Positions 45,633-58,342 of a stretch of 64,000 nt of DNA are shown here, in pieces. The translations under genes were made by a program, and so were the position numbers. The notes beneath the pieces are model-generated. The model saw nothing but the letters and a program-made list of their open reading frames with translations, was not told where the DNA came from and searched no databases. Numbering within the stretch: the stretch's first letter is position 1; each line of letters begins with the position of its first letter. The stretch is taken from positions 54,807,649 to 54,871,648 of the forward strand of contig CM066988.1 of the NCBI GenBank assembly GCA_033977485.1. The letters are read 5' to 3'. This stretch comes from Hydrangea macrophylla. Lineage: Eukaryota; Streptophyta; Magnoliopsida; Cornales; Hydrangeaceae.

Positions 45633-45639
45633 TGGTTAA

Positions 45640-46120
45640 GATAAAGATGATCAATTTGTTTTTTAAATGGCTTGTACACTTAGCTCGGGTGAATCCAAAG
45701 TTATTTCCAAAATATTTACAAGTATAGCCTAAATACAAATTATTTTCAAAATCCTAAGTGGCCATTATTAATTAGCTAGAACAAATCAAGAGCTCAAGTA
45801 GATTTTTTTTATAAAGGAGTTCAAGTAGTTCATTCCAATCAGTTAAACTTCACACGAATGATATTTAAGAACTTTCCAAAGTTAGCATAGAGAATTAGCA
45901 CGGAGATATCAAATATAGAAGATTGCTAGCAAATAATGATTGATTGTGATCCTCTTTGCGAGGTATGTACAACTTAATGTCTATTTCTTGTTTTTCCTTA
46001 TATTATCCAAACCAAAACTAGAATGACATTTGAACCAAAAAAAAAACTAGGGCATTCAATTGTCTTTTTCCAATTATGGACAACATACTCCATAAAGAGA
46101 GATAACGCGTAAACCGCATT
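45640..46120. other. Intergenic, no gene
   Basis: AT-rich, with nothing recognised. It may be part of the interior of the CACTA remnant that ends at 47447. Confidence 0.35.
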
Positions 46121-46121
46121 C

Positions 46122-46795
46122 AAACCGTAAACCGCCGATCCGATGGACGTAAAACTTAACTAGCACCAAAAACACGCCTAAAGAAAGTTGTGAAAATAAA
46201 TGAAATGCAAAACGGACTTCCGGTTATCAAATAACGCGTAAAGAACAAGTTTTGACATACTTAGGCTTGAAAATGCTTGGTTTTGGGGTTTGGGGGGTGA
46301 AACCGTAAACCGCTGATCCGATGGACGTGAAACTTAACTCGCACCTTAAACACTACAAAAGAAAGTTGTGGGAATAAACGGAATGCAAAACAGACTTCCG
46401 GTTATCAAATAACGCCTAGAAAACAAGTTTTGACATACTTGGGCTTGAAAAAGTTATGTTTTGGGGTTTGGGGGGTTGAAACTGTAAACCGCCGATCCGA
46501 TGGACATAAAACTTGACTCACACCTCAAACACAACAAAAGAAATTTGTGGGAACAAATGGAATGCAGAAGTGACTCTCCGGTTATCAAATAACGCGTAAA
46601 AAATAAGTTTTAACATACTTAGGCTTGAAAAAGCTTAGTTCCTGGTTTTTTGGGGGGGTGAAACCTTAAACCCACCGATACGATGGACGTGAAACTTAAC
46701 TTGCACCCCAAACACGACAAAAGAAAGTTGTGGGAACAAACGGAATGCAAAACTAATTTTCGATTATCAAATTACGCATCACAAGTTATATTTTT
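46122..46795. repeat. Tandem array of about 180 bp units (four copies)
   Basis: Units start with AAACCGTAAACCGCCGATCCGA at about 46122, 46300, 46479 and 46661 (spacing 178, 179 and 182). Each includes GAAAGTTGTGGGAA, CTTCCGGTTATCAAATAACGC and GTTTTGACATACTT.GGCTTGAAAA. The last unit is partial. The position just inside a CACTA terminus suggests an internal array of that element. Confidence 0.88.
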
Positions 46796-47447
46796 TCATT
46801 TGCCTAGTTAGACTTCAAAATAAATGTGCTTTTTGAGTTTTTCATTTTATATTTTTCTTGGATTGGCTAAAATGTAATTTTTGTTTTTTCACATTTCAGG
46901 TTTGGAGTTACATTTGATGGTGGAAGATGTTGGATGTCTTTTGTGATCCCAAATGTTGTATGCTTTGAATTTTAGTGTTGTATTGGAAAACACTTAAATT
47001 TTTATTTGTATGAATTAGCATTTTGGATGTTGGACTTAATCTTTAAATTTTTATTTATATGAATTAGTATTTTGGATATTTATTTCTTATGCATGCGTTT
47101 CGTAGTTGTGTTTTATGAAATATTGATATTATCGCAGGTATGTAGTGCAGGTATATAGCATGTAAAAATCACTAATTAGGAAAAAATAAAAAAATTATAT
47201 ATAATTTACCTACAGCATTTGTGACGCATTATGATGCGTCACAAATACTATACATAATTCTGACAGTGTATTTGTGACGCATATACATGCGTCACAAATA
47301 GTATTTTTAAAATGAAAATTATTATTTGTGATGCATGTACAGACGTCAAAATTATTATTTAGGCGTCACAAATAATAATAAATAATTAAAGTTATTGAGT
47401 ATTTGTGGTGTGCGTAAACGCCACAAAAAGTCAAATCTGTTGTAGCG
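46796..47447. mobile_element. Right end of a CACTA element (CACTA 2) with subterminal repeats
   Basis: ATTTGTGACGCAT..ATGCGTCACAAAT pairs recur at about 47216-47250, 47270-47300 and 47330-47380. Then GTGGTGTGCGTAAACGCCAC and the terminus CAAATCTGTTGTAGCG end at 47447. The terminus is the inverse of CACTACAACAGATTTG with one C/T change in the CACTA pentamer. No matching left end was found, so the element is truncated or its left end has decayed. Confidence 0.65.
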
Positions 47448-49343
47448 GATATAGATAGAGAGTTTTAGTCAAAAGTCTTATAAATTAGACTTTTTCAGTT
47501 TTAGGTCCACCTTGTTTTTCATTTTAGTAAAAGATCCATCAATTAAAAATTCTATATAACTAATTATGTGAAATTTTGGAAACATAAAAATCTAATTTGA
47601 TTAGGTTTCGCTAATTAGGGACATCTGGCCAAAATTAAGAACGGGTTTGTCATTTATGACTTACCCCCGCAAATGAAGTTTTTTTCTTTTCCTATTTAAA
47701 AAACATTTGAAAATTTGTTCAAAAATGAAAACTTAAAAAATACCATTTTCTAAAATTCTAAAAACATAAACAAACATCTATGAGACTTAAAAGTTTCGAC
47801 TTTGACTCCCCTTCAATGTAAAATCTGTTGGACCGAACACATTTTATGTTTAAAATAAAAATTAGAATCTTGTTTCTGTTTTCAGAAACTTCAAAACTAT
47901 AAACAAAACCATAATGCTGTGGTCAATTTGCATTCTAAAGTTTGTCCTAATATATGTTTACATTCAACAACTTTCAATAAAAATTTAGGTGCTCCATACT
48001 ATAATTGAATGTGGTTCCACAGTTGGTGAAAACTAAAGTCAGTATACAAATTTGGTAACCCCATTACTCTATCGGATGCCATGACACCGTGGTTTTGAGT
48101 ATTATCAAGGCAAATATAAGTCTCTCAAAAACAAACTTTCTAGTGAAATTGTAGATTACAACTTTACATACCAAAATTGGGAAAGTTAAATGCAGATTAT
48201 GGGAATATAACTAAACACATGCTATTGCATGGGGTCAACCTGGACATATCTGGGTGTGTTTTTTTTTTTTTTTTTGGTGCTAACAAACAGGACATATCTG
48301 ATGCTCAAGGAAGTGAGGATATACTAATTTTAGGTATCAAAGGCTGATTATGGTATTATAAGAATACACCCAGTGTACCTGATAACTCAATTAAGTATTG
48401 AAAATGAAAATTTTCAGCATTTATATTATTTTTAGTGCATTAATAGGGTATTACTTAACTGAAAAGGCAACCAAAAATCTATTGAAAACTTTAAGTAAAA
48501 AAAGTTATACTGAAAATAATCACAAAATACAGTTTCTTCAACACTTGAAATATCATTTTCAGTATTGGCAATTCATTAGCTTAAAATTTTCATTTGTTAA
48601 AATTCAACACTTAATTTTTTAGCAATTTATTTTCAGTTTTATCAAACAGATCCATTCTTTCCATTTGAGCGCGGATTTTATAAGCGAAAAAATTCAAATG
48701 CAATAGTTACTTTGATCAGTTTTGATTCTTGCACCGAAAAGTGCACAAAATTTGTGCACCAAAATGATCCGGACCACTCATTTCAGTGGACTCCACAAAA
48801 AATGTGTAGGAACCACTTAAATAAATGGTACGAATCACTTCAGTGCACAAATTATGTGCAGTTTTTCGATACATGTAGTATTACTCTATTTTGATTATGT
48901 GCGTGGTAAAACATGTCAATAAATTGTCATTCTTTAAACACGTGTTTATCCTAAATTCAAGGAAAACATGTCGGCACATCAACATGCACCAAGCCCTTTT
49001 TAAATAATTTGATAAAGAATCCCTCAAATTGAACTAGTTGAGTTTAAAGGACTTTAAGCAAAAAAAAAAAAAAGTTGAGTTTAAAGGACAATGCATTTTT
49101 AATTTTGTTCAAAAGACCTTGATTAGTAAAATAAAATTAATTAGTGATGTGAAATTAAAAAAATTTTACATAACTAGTTATGTGTAATTTTTTTTAGGGA
49201 TATTTTAGTAAAATAAAATAAAATAAATAAATAAAGGGGTTGAACCTAAGGCTAAAAAATTATATTTTATAGGACTTTTTTCTAAAATTATGAATTTTTT
49301 TCTTACTATTTGCTATGCTATTAAGAAAAGGGGTAATACCTGA
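47448..49343. other. Intergenic, no gene
   Basis: AT-rich DNA (1.9 kb). Only a T run (48258-48276) and a segment with GTGCACAAA..TTTGTGCACC words (48735-48870), possibly a small repeat, stand out. Open frames such as 48398-48622 have no recognised similarity. Confidence 0.45.
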
Positions 49344-49351
49344 TATTTAAA

Positions 49352-49517
49352 GGGAATTGTTATTTCCACTCCATCATTGAACTAAAGCACTCCTTAGTAC
49401 TACTCTTTGAGCATGTGGTACCATATATGTAATGCATGGCATGCATGGTACCACATGATTTGAGAGTGGTACCATGGAGTGCATTGGTTCAATAATGGAG
49501 TGGCAATAGTATCACCC
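49352..49517. mobile_element. hAT-type foldback MITE (166 bp)
   Basis: Inverted ends GGGAATTGTTATTTCCACTCC..CATTGAAC and GTTCAATAATGGAGTGG..ATCACCC are flanked by identical 8-bp duplications TATTTAAA (49344-49351, 49518-49525). The arms extend through GTGGTACCA/TGGTACCAC almost to the centre. A related partial copy follows at about 49542-49660. Confidence 0.88.
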
Positions 49518-49700
49518 TATTTAAATCAAATAAAATTACTATTAGCACTCCAAAAATCAACTAATGCACTCCATGGTACCACTCTGATAATTTGTCATAT
49601 CATGGACTCAATGCACTACATGGAGTGCATTTAGTAATCAATGGACTACGAAAAGCATTGCTCTTAAATTGACGATTAGCAAAAAGATATTATTAATTTA

Positions 49701-50040
49701 GGGTTCGTATGGTAACATTGTAGTTTTTAGTTTTCAGTTTTAGTTTTCATTTTTTGTATTGAATTAGAGGCATGCATCAATACAAAAAGTGAAAATTAAA
49801 ACTGAAAAATCAAAACAATAATGCTTGGGGCACCAAAGGATACATAGAACTTTCACAAAATGAGTGGAAAGTCTACGTGGCACACTGGGACCCACCAGCA
49901 ATTAATGAAAATAATGGTTAATTGCTGGCAGATCCCAGTGTGCCACATAGACTTTCCACTCATTTTGTGGAAGTTCTTTGTGTCCTTTAGTGCCCCAAAC
50001 ATTATTCAAATCAAAAACCATAACGTTACCATGCGAGCTC
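49701..50040. mobile_element. hAT-like MITE, split by an inner element
   Basis: The inverted ends are GGGTTCGTATGGTAACATTG and (inverse) GAGCTCGCATGGTAACGTTATGG. Long arms TTTTAGTTTTCAGTTTTAGTTTTCATTTTTTGTATTGA pair with TCAATACAAAAAGTGAAAATTAAAACTGAAAA. The probable 8-bp duplication TTAATTTA (49693-49700) / TTAATATC (50041-50048) has two mismatches. Confidence 0.65.
49817..50007. mobile_element. Foldback MITE inserted in the preceding MITE
   Basis: AATAATGCTTGGGGCAC.. pairs with ..GTGCCCCAAACATTATT over arms of about 80 bases (AAAATGAGTGGAAAGTCTA, CACACTGGGA) around a short centre (CAATTAATG..TTAATTG). The host MITE sequence is repeated at both sides as AAATCAAAAC / AAATCAAAAAC, about 10 bp, which suggests a Mutator-type mechanism. 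Confidence 0.75.
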
Positions 50041-50048
50041 TTAATATC

Positions 50049-50379
50049 CACTCTGGATCCAACAAGGGAGTTTGGGCCGAACTCCACAAAGAGTATGCCC
50101 ACATTTAGATTACTTATATGGAGAGGCTGGACCAATAGTCTTCTTAAAATCCTAAGTGCAAGAGTCTGATCCACACATATGACCATGGTCCATAAACTGG
50201 GCTCACAGTTACCAATCCAAGACTTAGCCCACGTGTGGGTACAAAGATATTGGGCCCCGTTAAATTATAGAAGTCATCAGTACCCAATTTGTTGGCATGG
50301 GAAACACAGATCTAATGGTTGAGTGTTCTTGGCAAAAATAAAATAAAATCAAAAATCAAAAATAAAAATAATGGTTAAG
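50049..50379. other. Intergenic, no gene
   Basis: Nothing recognised. Confidence 0.4.
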
Positions 50380-52350
50380 AGTGCACCAGTTCGTCATATT
50401 GGGTCCAGTCACCTGCAATGTTACAAATGCTATGAAAAATCGGTTACTTCTTGATATCACTCCCGAGGAAATCAAGACAGCGGCTTTCCAAATGCACCTG
50501 AATAGGTCCCCCTGGAATGGACCCGATGGTATGCCACCCTATACAATGTGCTTTATAAAATTGTTTCAAAGGTCCTGGCTAACAGAATGAAGATGTGCTT
50601 GCCACATTATTTCGGACTCTCAAAGTGCGTTAGTACGGGGAAGACTTATCACTGACGATGTCCTAATTTCTTTTTAAACCATGCACCAGTTGAAGTCTGG
50701 GACTAAAGGAAAAAAGAGCTTTATGACTTTAAAGCTTGACATGAGCAAAGCCTATGATCGGGTCGAATGGCCTTTTCTCCGTGGAGCGTTGCTATGTTGG
50801 GGTTTGATTCATGTTGGGTTTCTTTGATTATGGAGTGTGTGGAATCAATTTCATATTGTCTTACTAAATGGTCAACCCACCCCCGGATTCTAGCCTTCGC
50901 GGGGCATCCGTCAAGGTGATCCCTTATCTCCCTACTTATTTATTATTTGTGCTGAGGCTCTATCTTCGCGGGGCATCCGTCATTTGGCTAGAGTACGGAC
51001 CTGAGGTTTCCCACCTCTTCTTTGTAGATGATAGTCTTCTGTTTTGTAGGGCAAATGAGGCAGAGTGTCGGGAGGTTCTTTTGATCCTTCAACAATATGA
51101 ACAGGCTTCAGGTCAGAAAATTAATATTAGTAAAAGTTGTACCTATTTTAGCCCTAATACCGCCGCGGATGTCATTGAGACTATTAAGGCTTTGCTTGGG
51201 GTCCAAGGGCTTGTTCCTCATAAGAAATATTTGGGATTCATGATTTGGCACTAGACTTCAAAGGGTATTTATTCTGTTCGCTCTGCCTATCATTTGGTTA
51301 GAGAGTCCAAGTCAATAGTTGTTGGATCATCTTCTTCGAATGTGAACTCCTTCCTGTGGTGTAAACTTTGGATCGTTTGGGTTCCCACGAAGGTGAAGCA
51401 TTTTATGTGGAATTATATTTATGAGTTTGTCCCATGTGGAGAGGTTCTTAAATGACATCATGCTATTGAGAATGGTGGGTGTTTGTCTTGTGGGGGTGGA
51501 GTCTGAATCTGTTACACATGCCTTGTCCACTTGCCATAAGGTGCATGAGGTATGGATTTTGGTTTTTTCGGCTAGTTTTCATGTACGAGGGGCTCGACTC
51601 CATTTTCGGGATTGGTTGGCCTATATTCTTATTCTTGATGATGATCGGATTATAGTTTCTTTTATGTGCTTGGGCGATCTAGACCAATCGAAATCAGTGG
51701 ATGATGGAGGGGCGTCATCGGGAAGGATGTGTGTCACCCATATGGGTCAATAATTTTCTAGAAGAGCTTTTCATGTGCATTTGATGACAGTGCAATGTCC
51801 ACATCGAGGGTCATGAATAATCCTATCCGCTGGTCTCCACCCCCAACGGGAATGCTTTAATTAAATGTTTGTGGGGGACTTTCAAGGATATTTGGGGGGG
51901 GGGGGGGGGGGGGGGGGTGTGCTTCGGGATCATGTTGGTGATGTCCTCTCTTTCTCAGAGTTCATTTGTGGAACGTTGGATGCGATGATGATGGAGTGCC
52001 TTGCCCTTCGGAGAGCAATCACTTTCACTTTAGAGACAGGTTTTTCTGAGTTTCTTGTGGAATCGGACTCCCTCGCTGTGATCAACCACCTCAAGAATAA
52101 TGACTTCGAGTTCGCGCCGTAGGGACAAGTCCTTGAATATTCGGTTAGACTGCTTCGTAGGCTTGGGATTAGCCAATTCTTGCATGTTAGTGCGTGATGG
52201 CAATTGTGTGGCCTATTGTTTAGCAAAGTGTGCTAGATGTTTTGTGTTTTAGAGTTTGGCTTGAGGAGGTTCTCTCCCAAGTCGAGCAGTCTGTTTTGCA
52301 CGATTCTCTTCAATTTTAAACTATTTCTCGTTTTTTATCCCAAAAAAAAA
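50380..52350 (+). mobile_element. 5'-truncated L1-type LINE with RT, zinc-finger and RNase H remnants
   Basis: In order: ITPEEIKTAAFQMHLNRSP..GPDGMPP (start of the RT), [27 protein letters not shown] sequence with an internal 19-base duplication (CTTCGCGGGGCATCCGTCA, about 50895 and 50970), and HLFFVDDSLLFCRA with the catalytic Asp pair. QYEQASGQKINISKS then leads to the zinc-finger-like RT end (SVRSAYHLV..CLSCGGGVESVTHAL..C) and an RNase H segment at 51930-52122 (MECLALRRAITFTLETGF..VESDSLAVINHL). It ends in CCC plus an A tract at 52342-52350. Many frameshifts are present, and a 24-base G run lies at 51894-51917. The endonuclease part is missing, as in most 5'-truncated copies. Confidence 0.85.
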
Positions 52351-55158
52351 TTGCAAGAAGTGGCACGTGTCTTGAAAGTGCATTAGCTCGAGAACTAGGA
52401 GCCGAAAAGGCCGGACCTACCCGAGGTGCAAACTCTAAAACTAAATGACCGAGGTCACACTTATATGAAGTAGGATAGCATTTTGCATATTAAAAAAAAA
52501 AAAAAAGTGTTTGTATAAAGCCAATTAATATTTTTTACATTGTGCCCCCAAGTGTTAGAATCATGCACAACAAAGCTTCTTTTTGTAAAAGCATTTCAAC
52601 TAAGTATATAAAATAAAATAAAAATATATATATATATATATATATATAAAAAAAGAGGTTTTTGAAATGATTGTGTTACACACTAGTTAGACAAAGCAAC
52701 TCCGTGTTTTTGGGGAGCTCTAGATATTGTGCACAGTTAGGGTTTGTTTGGTACTCAAAGATTTGTTTTGTTGGCACTTTGCTGTAATGGAATATTTAAG
52801 AGCATTTTCTTAGTAGAAACTGTTGTCAAAAGCAGTGACCAACTCATTATATTCTTGGTTTGATGACTTGTACTAATTCCAACCTGTCTGCTATCTGGAC
52901 AATGAGTCACACCTTGTTTTTATTACAAGTCATCCCACCTATGTGCTCTTGTATCATATGATACATTAATCTTTATAATATGTATGGCTGTTGCCTGTTG
53001 GTATCATTTAAAGTTACATTAAATTGCCAATCGGGCAAGAACCTATATACCCCTAAATTATACCCCTCATCACCATATCTCTATATAACAGTTGTTTTTA
53101 AGTTATAAATTAAAAGCTTTCAAGTAAACCATATTTAGACATCTAAATTATTTACATGATGATTTGTCATTAACAGTTTTGAAATAAAATTTAATTTTAA
53201 GCTCTTTTGTTTGTCATTAAAGAAGAGTTTAAATCATCCAATGTAGCAGGTGTCTTTTTTAGGTGCCTCTAGATATTACTCTAAATATTAAGGTATACTT
53301 TTGGTTCTGACAATGCTGATTAAATAGTTGATTAAGCAAAATAGTTGAATAGTTCGACAAGGCATAAAACAGTTTTAAAGTGTTAATTTTGCCAACACAT
53401 TGTTTCTATCAAGGAATAAAAAGATTTTAAATTCCGTTCACTTTTCTTTAGAATGATCCAATATGTACTGAATATTTTTTAGTGGGGAATTGTTACTATT
53501 CTCCTAAGTATTTCCATTTATTCAAAACGGAATACTGAGCTTAAAAGTGTTCAAAGAAAAGCTATTCCATTTCCAGTTTTTTCCCTTCTTTTTTTTTTTT
53601 TTCTTTTCTTTTTTTTAAGATTACAAAATATAAGAAATCATATCATATGCTAATAATGTAAAATGGAATAATTAGTGCCACGTGAATTTTCCTCATTTTT
53701 GTTCGACTAAAAAACACTTTCATGCCCTGTAGTCATAGTGAAGTTTCATTTTGGGTCTTACGCATTTGATCAATTGCAACAAGCTCGCTTCAGTAAAGGA
53801 CAATTGTTAGTGGCTTTAAATTAAAAAAAAGTATACCAGAATGAATGACATGATGACCCAAAATAAAACTTTTGTGAAATGGCAGGGTACTAAAGTATTT
53901 TTAAAAATTAAACACTTTGAGCCATGTGGTCCATTTCATCAATTTCTTTGACATCGTTAGCGATTTTCCATAAACGAGTTTGTAAATTAGGGCCTAAAGT
54001 TGTAGTTTGTAAAAATGCATAATTGAAAAACATTTAATTTACCGAAGGTATTTTATATACTCGAAAAAAACAAATAAGGATATCTGGTTATTTAATTCTC
54101 TTACAGTTATACTGTACAAAGTCAAAAAAATTATGATCCAATTGTTATATGCTCAGTAACTATATGTTTTCTTAGAAACTAAAATTTGAAGAGAATACAA
54201 AGTAAAAGTTTGGCATAATGTCCTCAAAGCTGATTTGATGGATTTTTCCAAAGAGGATATTTATCTATCTATAAAACATATTAACATATTGATAATAACT
54301 TTTTGAGTTTGTGAAGAAGATAGTCAATGAGAATAATCAGCCACCATTGTACGAAACATTACCCAATGTATCTCTAATGTCAAAATTCAGGCCAAAATGC
54401 AGATGAAAAATAATTTAGCTGCAATTTAGGATTTCTGTCGAAATTCCTGAAAAAAAATTAAATTTCACATAATCTGGTTTAAACTTGGATAAACTATTAA
54501 AAAACAATACGATTATTCAAATTCAACGGAAAACAAAAAATTTCACAAAATTTTAGTTCTTTGAAAAGTTTGAAAAAAAAAAAAATTCTCTCTTAAGCAA
54601 TGGGATTTGGCCGTAACAGTATATAATGGTCACATAAATTATTATTCGAATAACATCCGGAAAACTTGCCCATGCCATCTTAAATTTGGGAATGTATATA
54701 GGAAATAGGACTAATTTCCACTCCCATTAAAATGGTTCTTACTAGAATTAACATCATGTTGGTTTTAACTCTGTGTATAACAACAAAAAAGAGAGGAAAA
54801 AAAAATTTGTTTTGATAAAGAACCAATTTTAAGGACACAACGTTCGTACTTTACCTAATGTTGTGGTGGTACTTGATATCTTCCCATGTAACCTCTCTAA
54901 CACTTTAGCTCGTGTATTTGTCAACATATATCATTAGATGTACCAAGTGCTGAACCTTTTTCAATAACGAAACCATAAAAATAAAAAGGCTACAGCTAAT
55001 GTCAGAGCAGATTCTAATGCTTTTTAATTTGTAATAGAAAAAATCTGTTAAAAAATTTGTGAGCTCTCTAGCATTAGCCAAAGATGCTCTCGCATTAGGG
55101 CTAGCCAAACAAATAAAAAAATCTCCTTTTCTAATGCCCTACAAAGTATATGGCATTT
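52351..55158. other. Intergenic, no gene
   Basis: 2.8 kb of AT-rich DNA. It contains an A run (52492-52505), a TA microsatellite at 52625-52648 and a T-rich run at about 53588-53617. No coding or transposon signature was recognised. Confidence 0.5.
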
Positions 55159-55454
55159 TGTTAGGACTTTTTTGTATTTATTATATAATGATTATGAAGA
55201 AATCTAAGAACAAATGAGAAAATTAAGGAATTGAGATATGAAAGAGAAGACTCAAGACTATAGAGAAAATGCATTTTCGTTAGATTCAAAAGAGACACAG
55301 AGAAGATAATTTATATGGAGAATAATCTTCTAGAAGGAAACTAACTGAAAGAAAATAGAGTTTGTAACAGAATATCTAGTTGGATTAACAAACACATAAC
55401 CACTTTCTCTAGACTAATCAGTTGTATTAACAACTCATACAACTATACTTAACA
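55159..55454 (-). repeat. 3' LTR (296 bp) of a copia element
   Basis: The ends are TGTTAGGAC..ACTTAACA, which on the minus strand is TGTTAAGT..GTCCTAACA, a TGTTA-type pair. Beside it, on the minus strand, the PPT TTGACGGGGAA stands directly upstream of the LTR start. The short length suits the Ale-type lineages. The other LTR is not in the window because a CACTA element interrupts the copia at 57275. Left flank 5 bp: CATTT. Confidence 0.82.
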
Positions 55455-57271
55455 TTCCCCGTCAAGTTGATGTTAGGGAAACTAACATCAGCTTGCAACA
55501 TCCTATGCTAGCATCAACTGAGCTTTCAAATGCTTGAATCTGGGTATTGGAAGAGACTTAGTAAAAATATCAGCTAACTGATCTAATGAGGCAATATGCA
55601 GCACTTGAAGTTCTTTGTTAGCAATCTTCTCTCTTACAAAATGGTAGTCAACTTCCATATGCTTCGTCCTGGCATGAAATACATGATTAGCATTAAGTGA
55701 CAAAGCGCTAATATTATCACACCATAGTGTAGGAGTGGAAGTGAGAACAATATGGAGATCTGTCAACAACTGTTTAATCCAAATCACTTCAGCTGTTGCA
55801 TTTGCAAGAGCTTTATACTCTGCTTCTGTACTGGATCTTGCAACAATTGGTTGCTTTTTAGCAACCCAAGATAATAGATTTGGCCCTAGAAAAACACAGA
55901 AACCACCCATGGATCTTCTACCTATTTCATCACCAGCCTAGTCAGAATCAGAGTAGCTGTGAAGAGTGATACGACCTGATTAAAAGACTAGGCCATGAGT
56001 TAAAGTGCCCTTAATGTACTTCAGAATTCTCTTAAGTGCTTGAAAATGTGAATGGAGAGGATTGTGTATATGTTGACAAACCACATTTCCAGCAAAAGAA
56101 AGATCAGGCCTTGTGATTATTAGATATTGGAGTGAGCCAACCAAACTTCGATACAAAGCTGAATTAGAATATCGAGTATCATCTGAGACAGCAGAGGTTA
56201 ATGTTTAACAGCAGTGTAAGAGGAAGTAGCCTTATACTCACTCATGGAGGCCTTATAAAGAATATCTAATGCATATTTTGTCTGAGAAAAAATTAAACCA
56301 GCAGATATGGATTTAACCTCTATCCCAAGAAAATAATGCAGAGAACCCAGGTCCTTCATAGAGAAAGATGATTTCATATCCAGAATAAAGGAATTATTAA
56401 GGGCCCGATTGCTGCCCATGACAATTATATCATCTACATAAACAAGGAGAATGATAATGTGATTTGAAGAATGTTGAACAAATAAGGATGTGTCTGCCTT
56501 GCTGTTCAGAAAACCATGTTGTAGTAAAAATCGAGATAGAGTAGAAAACCATGCCCTAGGAGCTTGTTTCAAACCATAAAGGGTTTCATTAAGCTTACAG
56601 ACCAAATGGGGTTGTGTGAGGGTCAAAGAAGCCAGGAGGCTGAGACATATATACTTCCTCTTCTAAGACTCCATGAAAAAATACATTTGAAACATCAAGT
56701 TGTTTAAGAGACCACCCAAAATGAAGAGATAGAGTGATAACCAACCTAATAGTTGGTTGTTTTACCATTGGGCTAAATATCTCAAAGTAGTCCAAGCCCT
56801 CTATCTGATCAAAACCCTTGGTACTAACCGAGCCTTATATCTTGCAATAGTACCATCAGCATGTTTCTTTATCTTGTATACCCATTTACACCCAATAAGA
56901 GACTTATGAGAAGGTAGAGATTCCAAAGTCCAAGTGTGCTAAGATAAGAAAGTATTATACTCTTCTGACATGGATTGTCTCCATACAAGTGAGTGCTTGG
57001 ATTGATTAAATGTACAAATCGCTGCAACCAATCTCCCAAAAGCTCAATATGTAGATATTCAAAATTGGGTTCAGGGTTGGATGTAGCAATTTGACCTGAG
57101 GGATCAAAAGAGGTCTTAGGCTTGGAATTCCAGCTTTCAGTCTAGTCACCATAGAGTGTGAACTAGTGGTGGATGGTAGAGGTAAAGTGGAGGGCTGAAT
57201 TTGAGTAGGACTAGTGGTAACCATTGGTTCAAAAGAAACGAAAGAAGGTAAAGTACCAAGAGAAGGAGACG
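55455..57271 (-). pseudogene. Copia pol: linker, reverse transcriptase and RNase H
   Basis: Read on the minus strand. 57224-57006 is a Pro/Ser-rich linker with SHSMVTRLKAGI, the usual integrase-RT junction. 56795-56595 has [33 protein letters not shown] with the first RT Asp. 56626-56198 has LNETLYGLKQAPRAWF, ILLVYVDDIIVMG (Asp pair) and MKDLGSLHYFLGIEV. 55990-55503 is RNase H, with YSDSD before a TAG replacing the usual Trp, then [19 protein letters not shown] and [16 protein letters not shown]. At least three frameshifts or stops. Integrase, gag and the 5' LTR would lie beyond the CACTA insertion. Confidence 0.87.
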
Positions 57272-57279
57272 ATGCACTA

Positions 57280-57770
57280 CAACAAATCTTCTTTTTTGCT
57301 GCGTGGCTAATAGTCGTTGACTGCGTCGCTAAAGGTATTTGCTACACTGTCCGCGCGCCGCAAGAGCGTAACAGAAAATGGCGTAACGAATTATATTACG
57401 CGATGCGGTCAACGGCGTTGGTAATAATATTTTTATTATCGACGCTCCAACGCGTGGCAAATAATCCCCACGCGCGTTGCTAATAAGTTTCTAACTTATC
57501 AAAAATGACTGCGTCATTAAAAGTAGCTATTATTAGCAACGCATTTATATGTTGCTAATAGTGAGTGTAATTATCAGCCACGATGTAATTGCCACGCAAC
57601 AAAGCGTGGCAAATAATATATATAGTAATTCGGTAATTATCAGCAACGCTCATATGTGTTGCTAATAAGGTAGTATTTGCCACGCTACATGGCGTGGCAA
57701 ATAATCATTTAGGATTTTGAATGAATATCAGCCACGCCAATGTGCATCGCCAATAATATTACCAGATTTG
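57280..57770. repeat. Subterminal repeats of CACTA 3
   Basis: Recurrent GGCGTGGCAAATAAT and its inverse ATTATTTGCCACGC alternate with TTAGCAACGC / GCGTTGCTAATA words, about a dozen in 500 bases. These are probable TNPA-binding sites. They differ in sequence from those of the CACTA at 15620. Confidence 0.85.
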
Positions 57771-58139
57771 AAATATTCTTTTCCTTTTTTTTTTTAAGAT
57801 TTTTTATTTGAACCAATTAACCAGCTAAAACTTCAATTCAAAAACCAACAATGATTCTAATCTTCATACATTCATTCCAATAATTTGTCAATAACTAAAC
57901 CATGTTGCAAATTTAAAAACATAGTTATTACAAACCACTATATCAAAAGATGTTCAAATTCACTAGTACAAAAGTATCATAAATATATCTAAGGAAAAAA
58001 AAATAGAATAAAGTTCGAGAATAAGATCATCCAATGCAGGTAGTAGAGCCTCCCAATCTGAAAATAGAGAAAAAAAAAAACATTAGTCACAAATTTTTTA
58101 ATAACAATCGAACTTAAAAAAAATAAGACAATAAAAAAT
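57771..58139. other. CACTA 3 interior, no gene
   Basis: AT-rich spacer between subterminal repeats and tandem array. Confidence 0.5.
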
Positions 58140-58291
58140 GATTTGCGTAACTTGCAAAATGTGTGTAGGAATTGCGTGTCGTTTGTTCCCGCAAGTCTAG
58201 TTAGTCGTGTGTGAGATGTGGGTTCCAGTCTCATGCCTCTCCGACTGTCAGAACTTGTTTCAACCACCCAAAACCTCAAGTCTCTCTCCCC

Positions 58292-58342
<51 letters not shown>

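Noticed and set aside
46122..46795. Centromeric satellite
   Set aside because: The unit length (about 180 bp) is suggestive, but only four diverged copies are present, they lie next to a CACTA end, and flanking DNA is ordinary transposon-rich sequence. Kept as an internal CACTA array.
48735..48870. Possible SINE or MITE with GTGCACAAA words
   Set aside because: Inverted words are visible but no duplication, A/B boxes or tail could be established.
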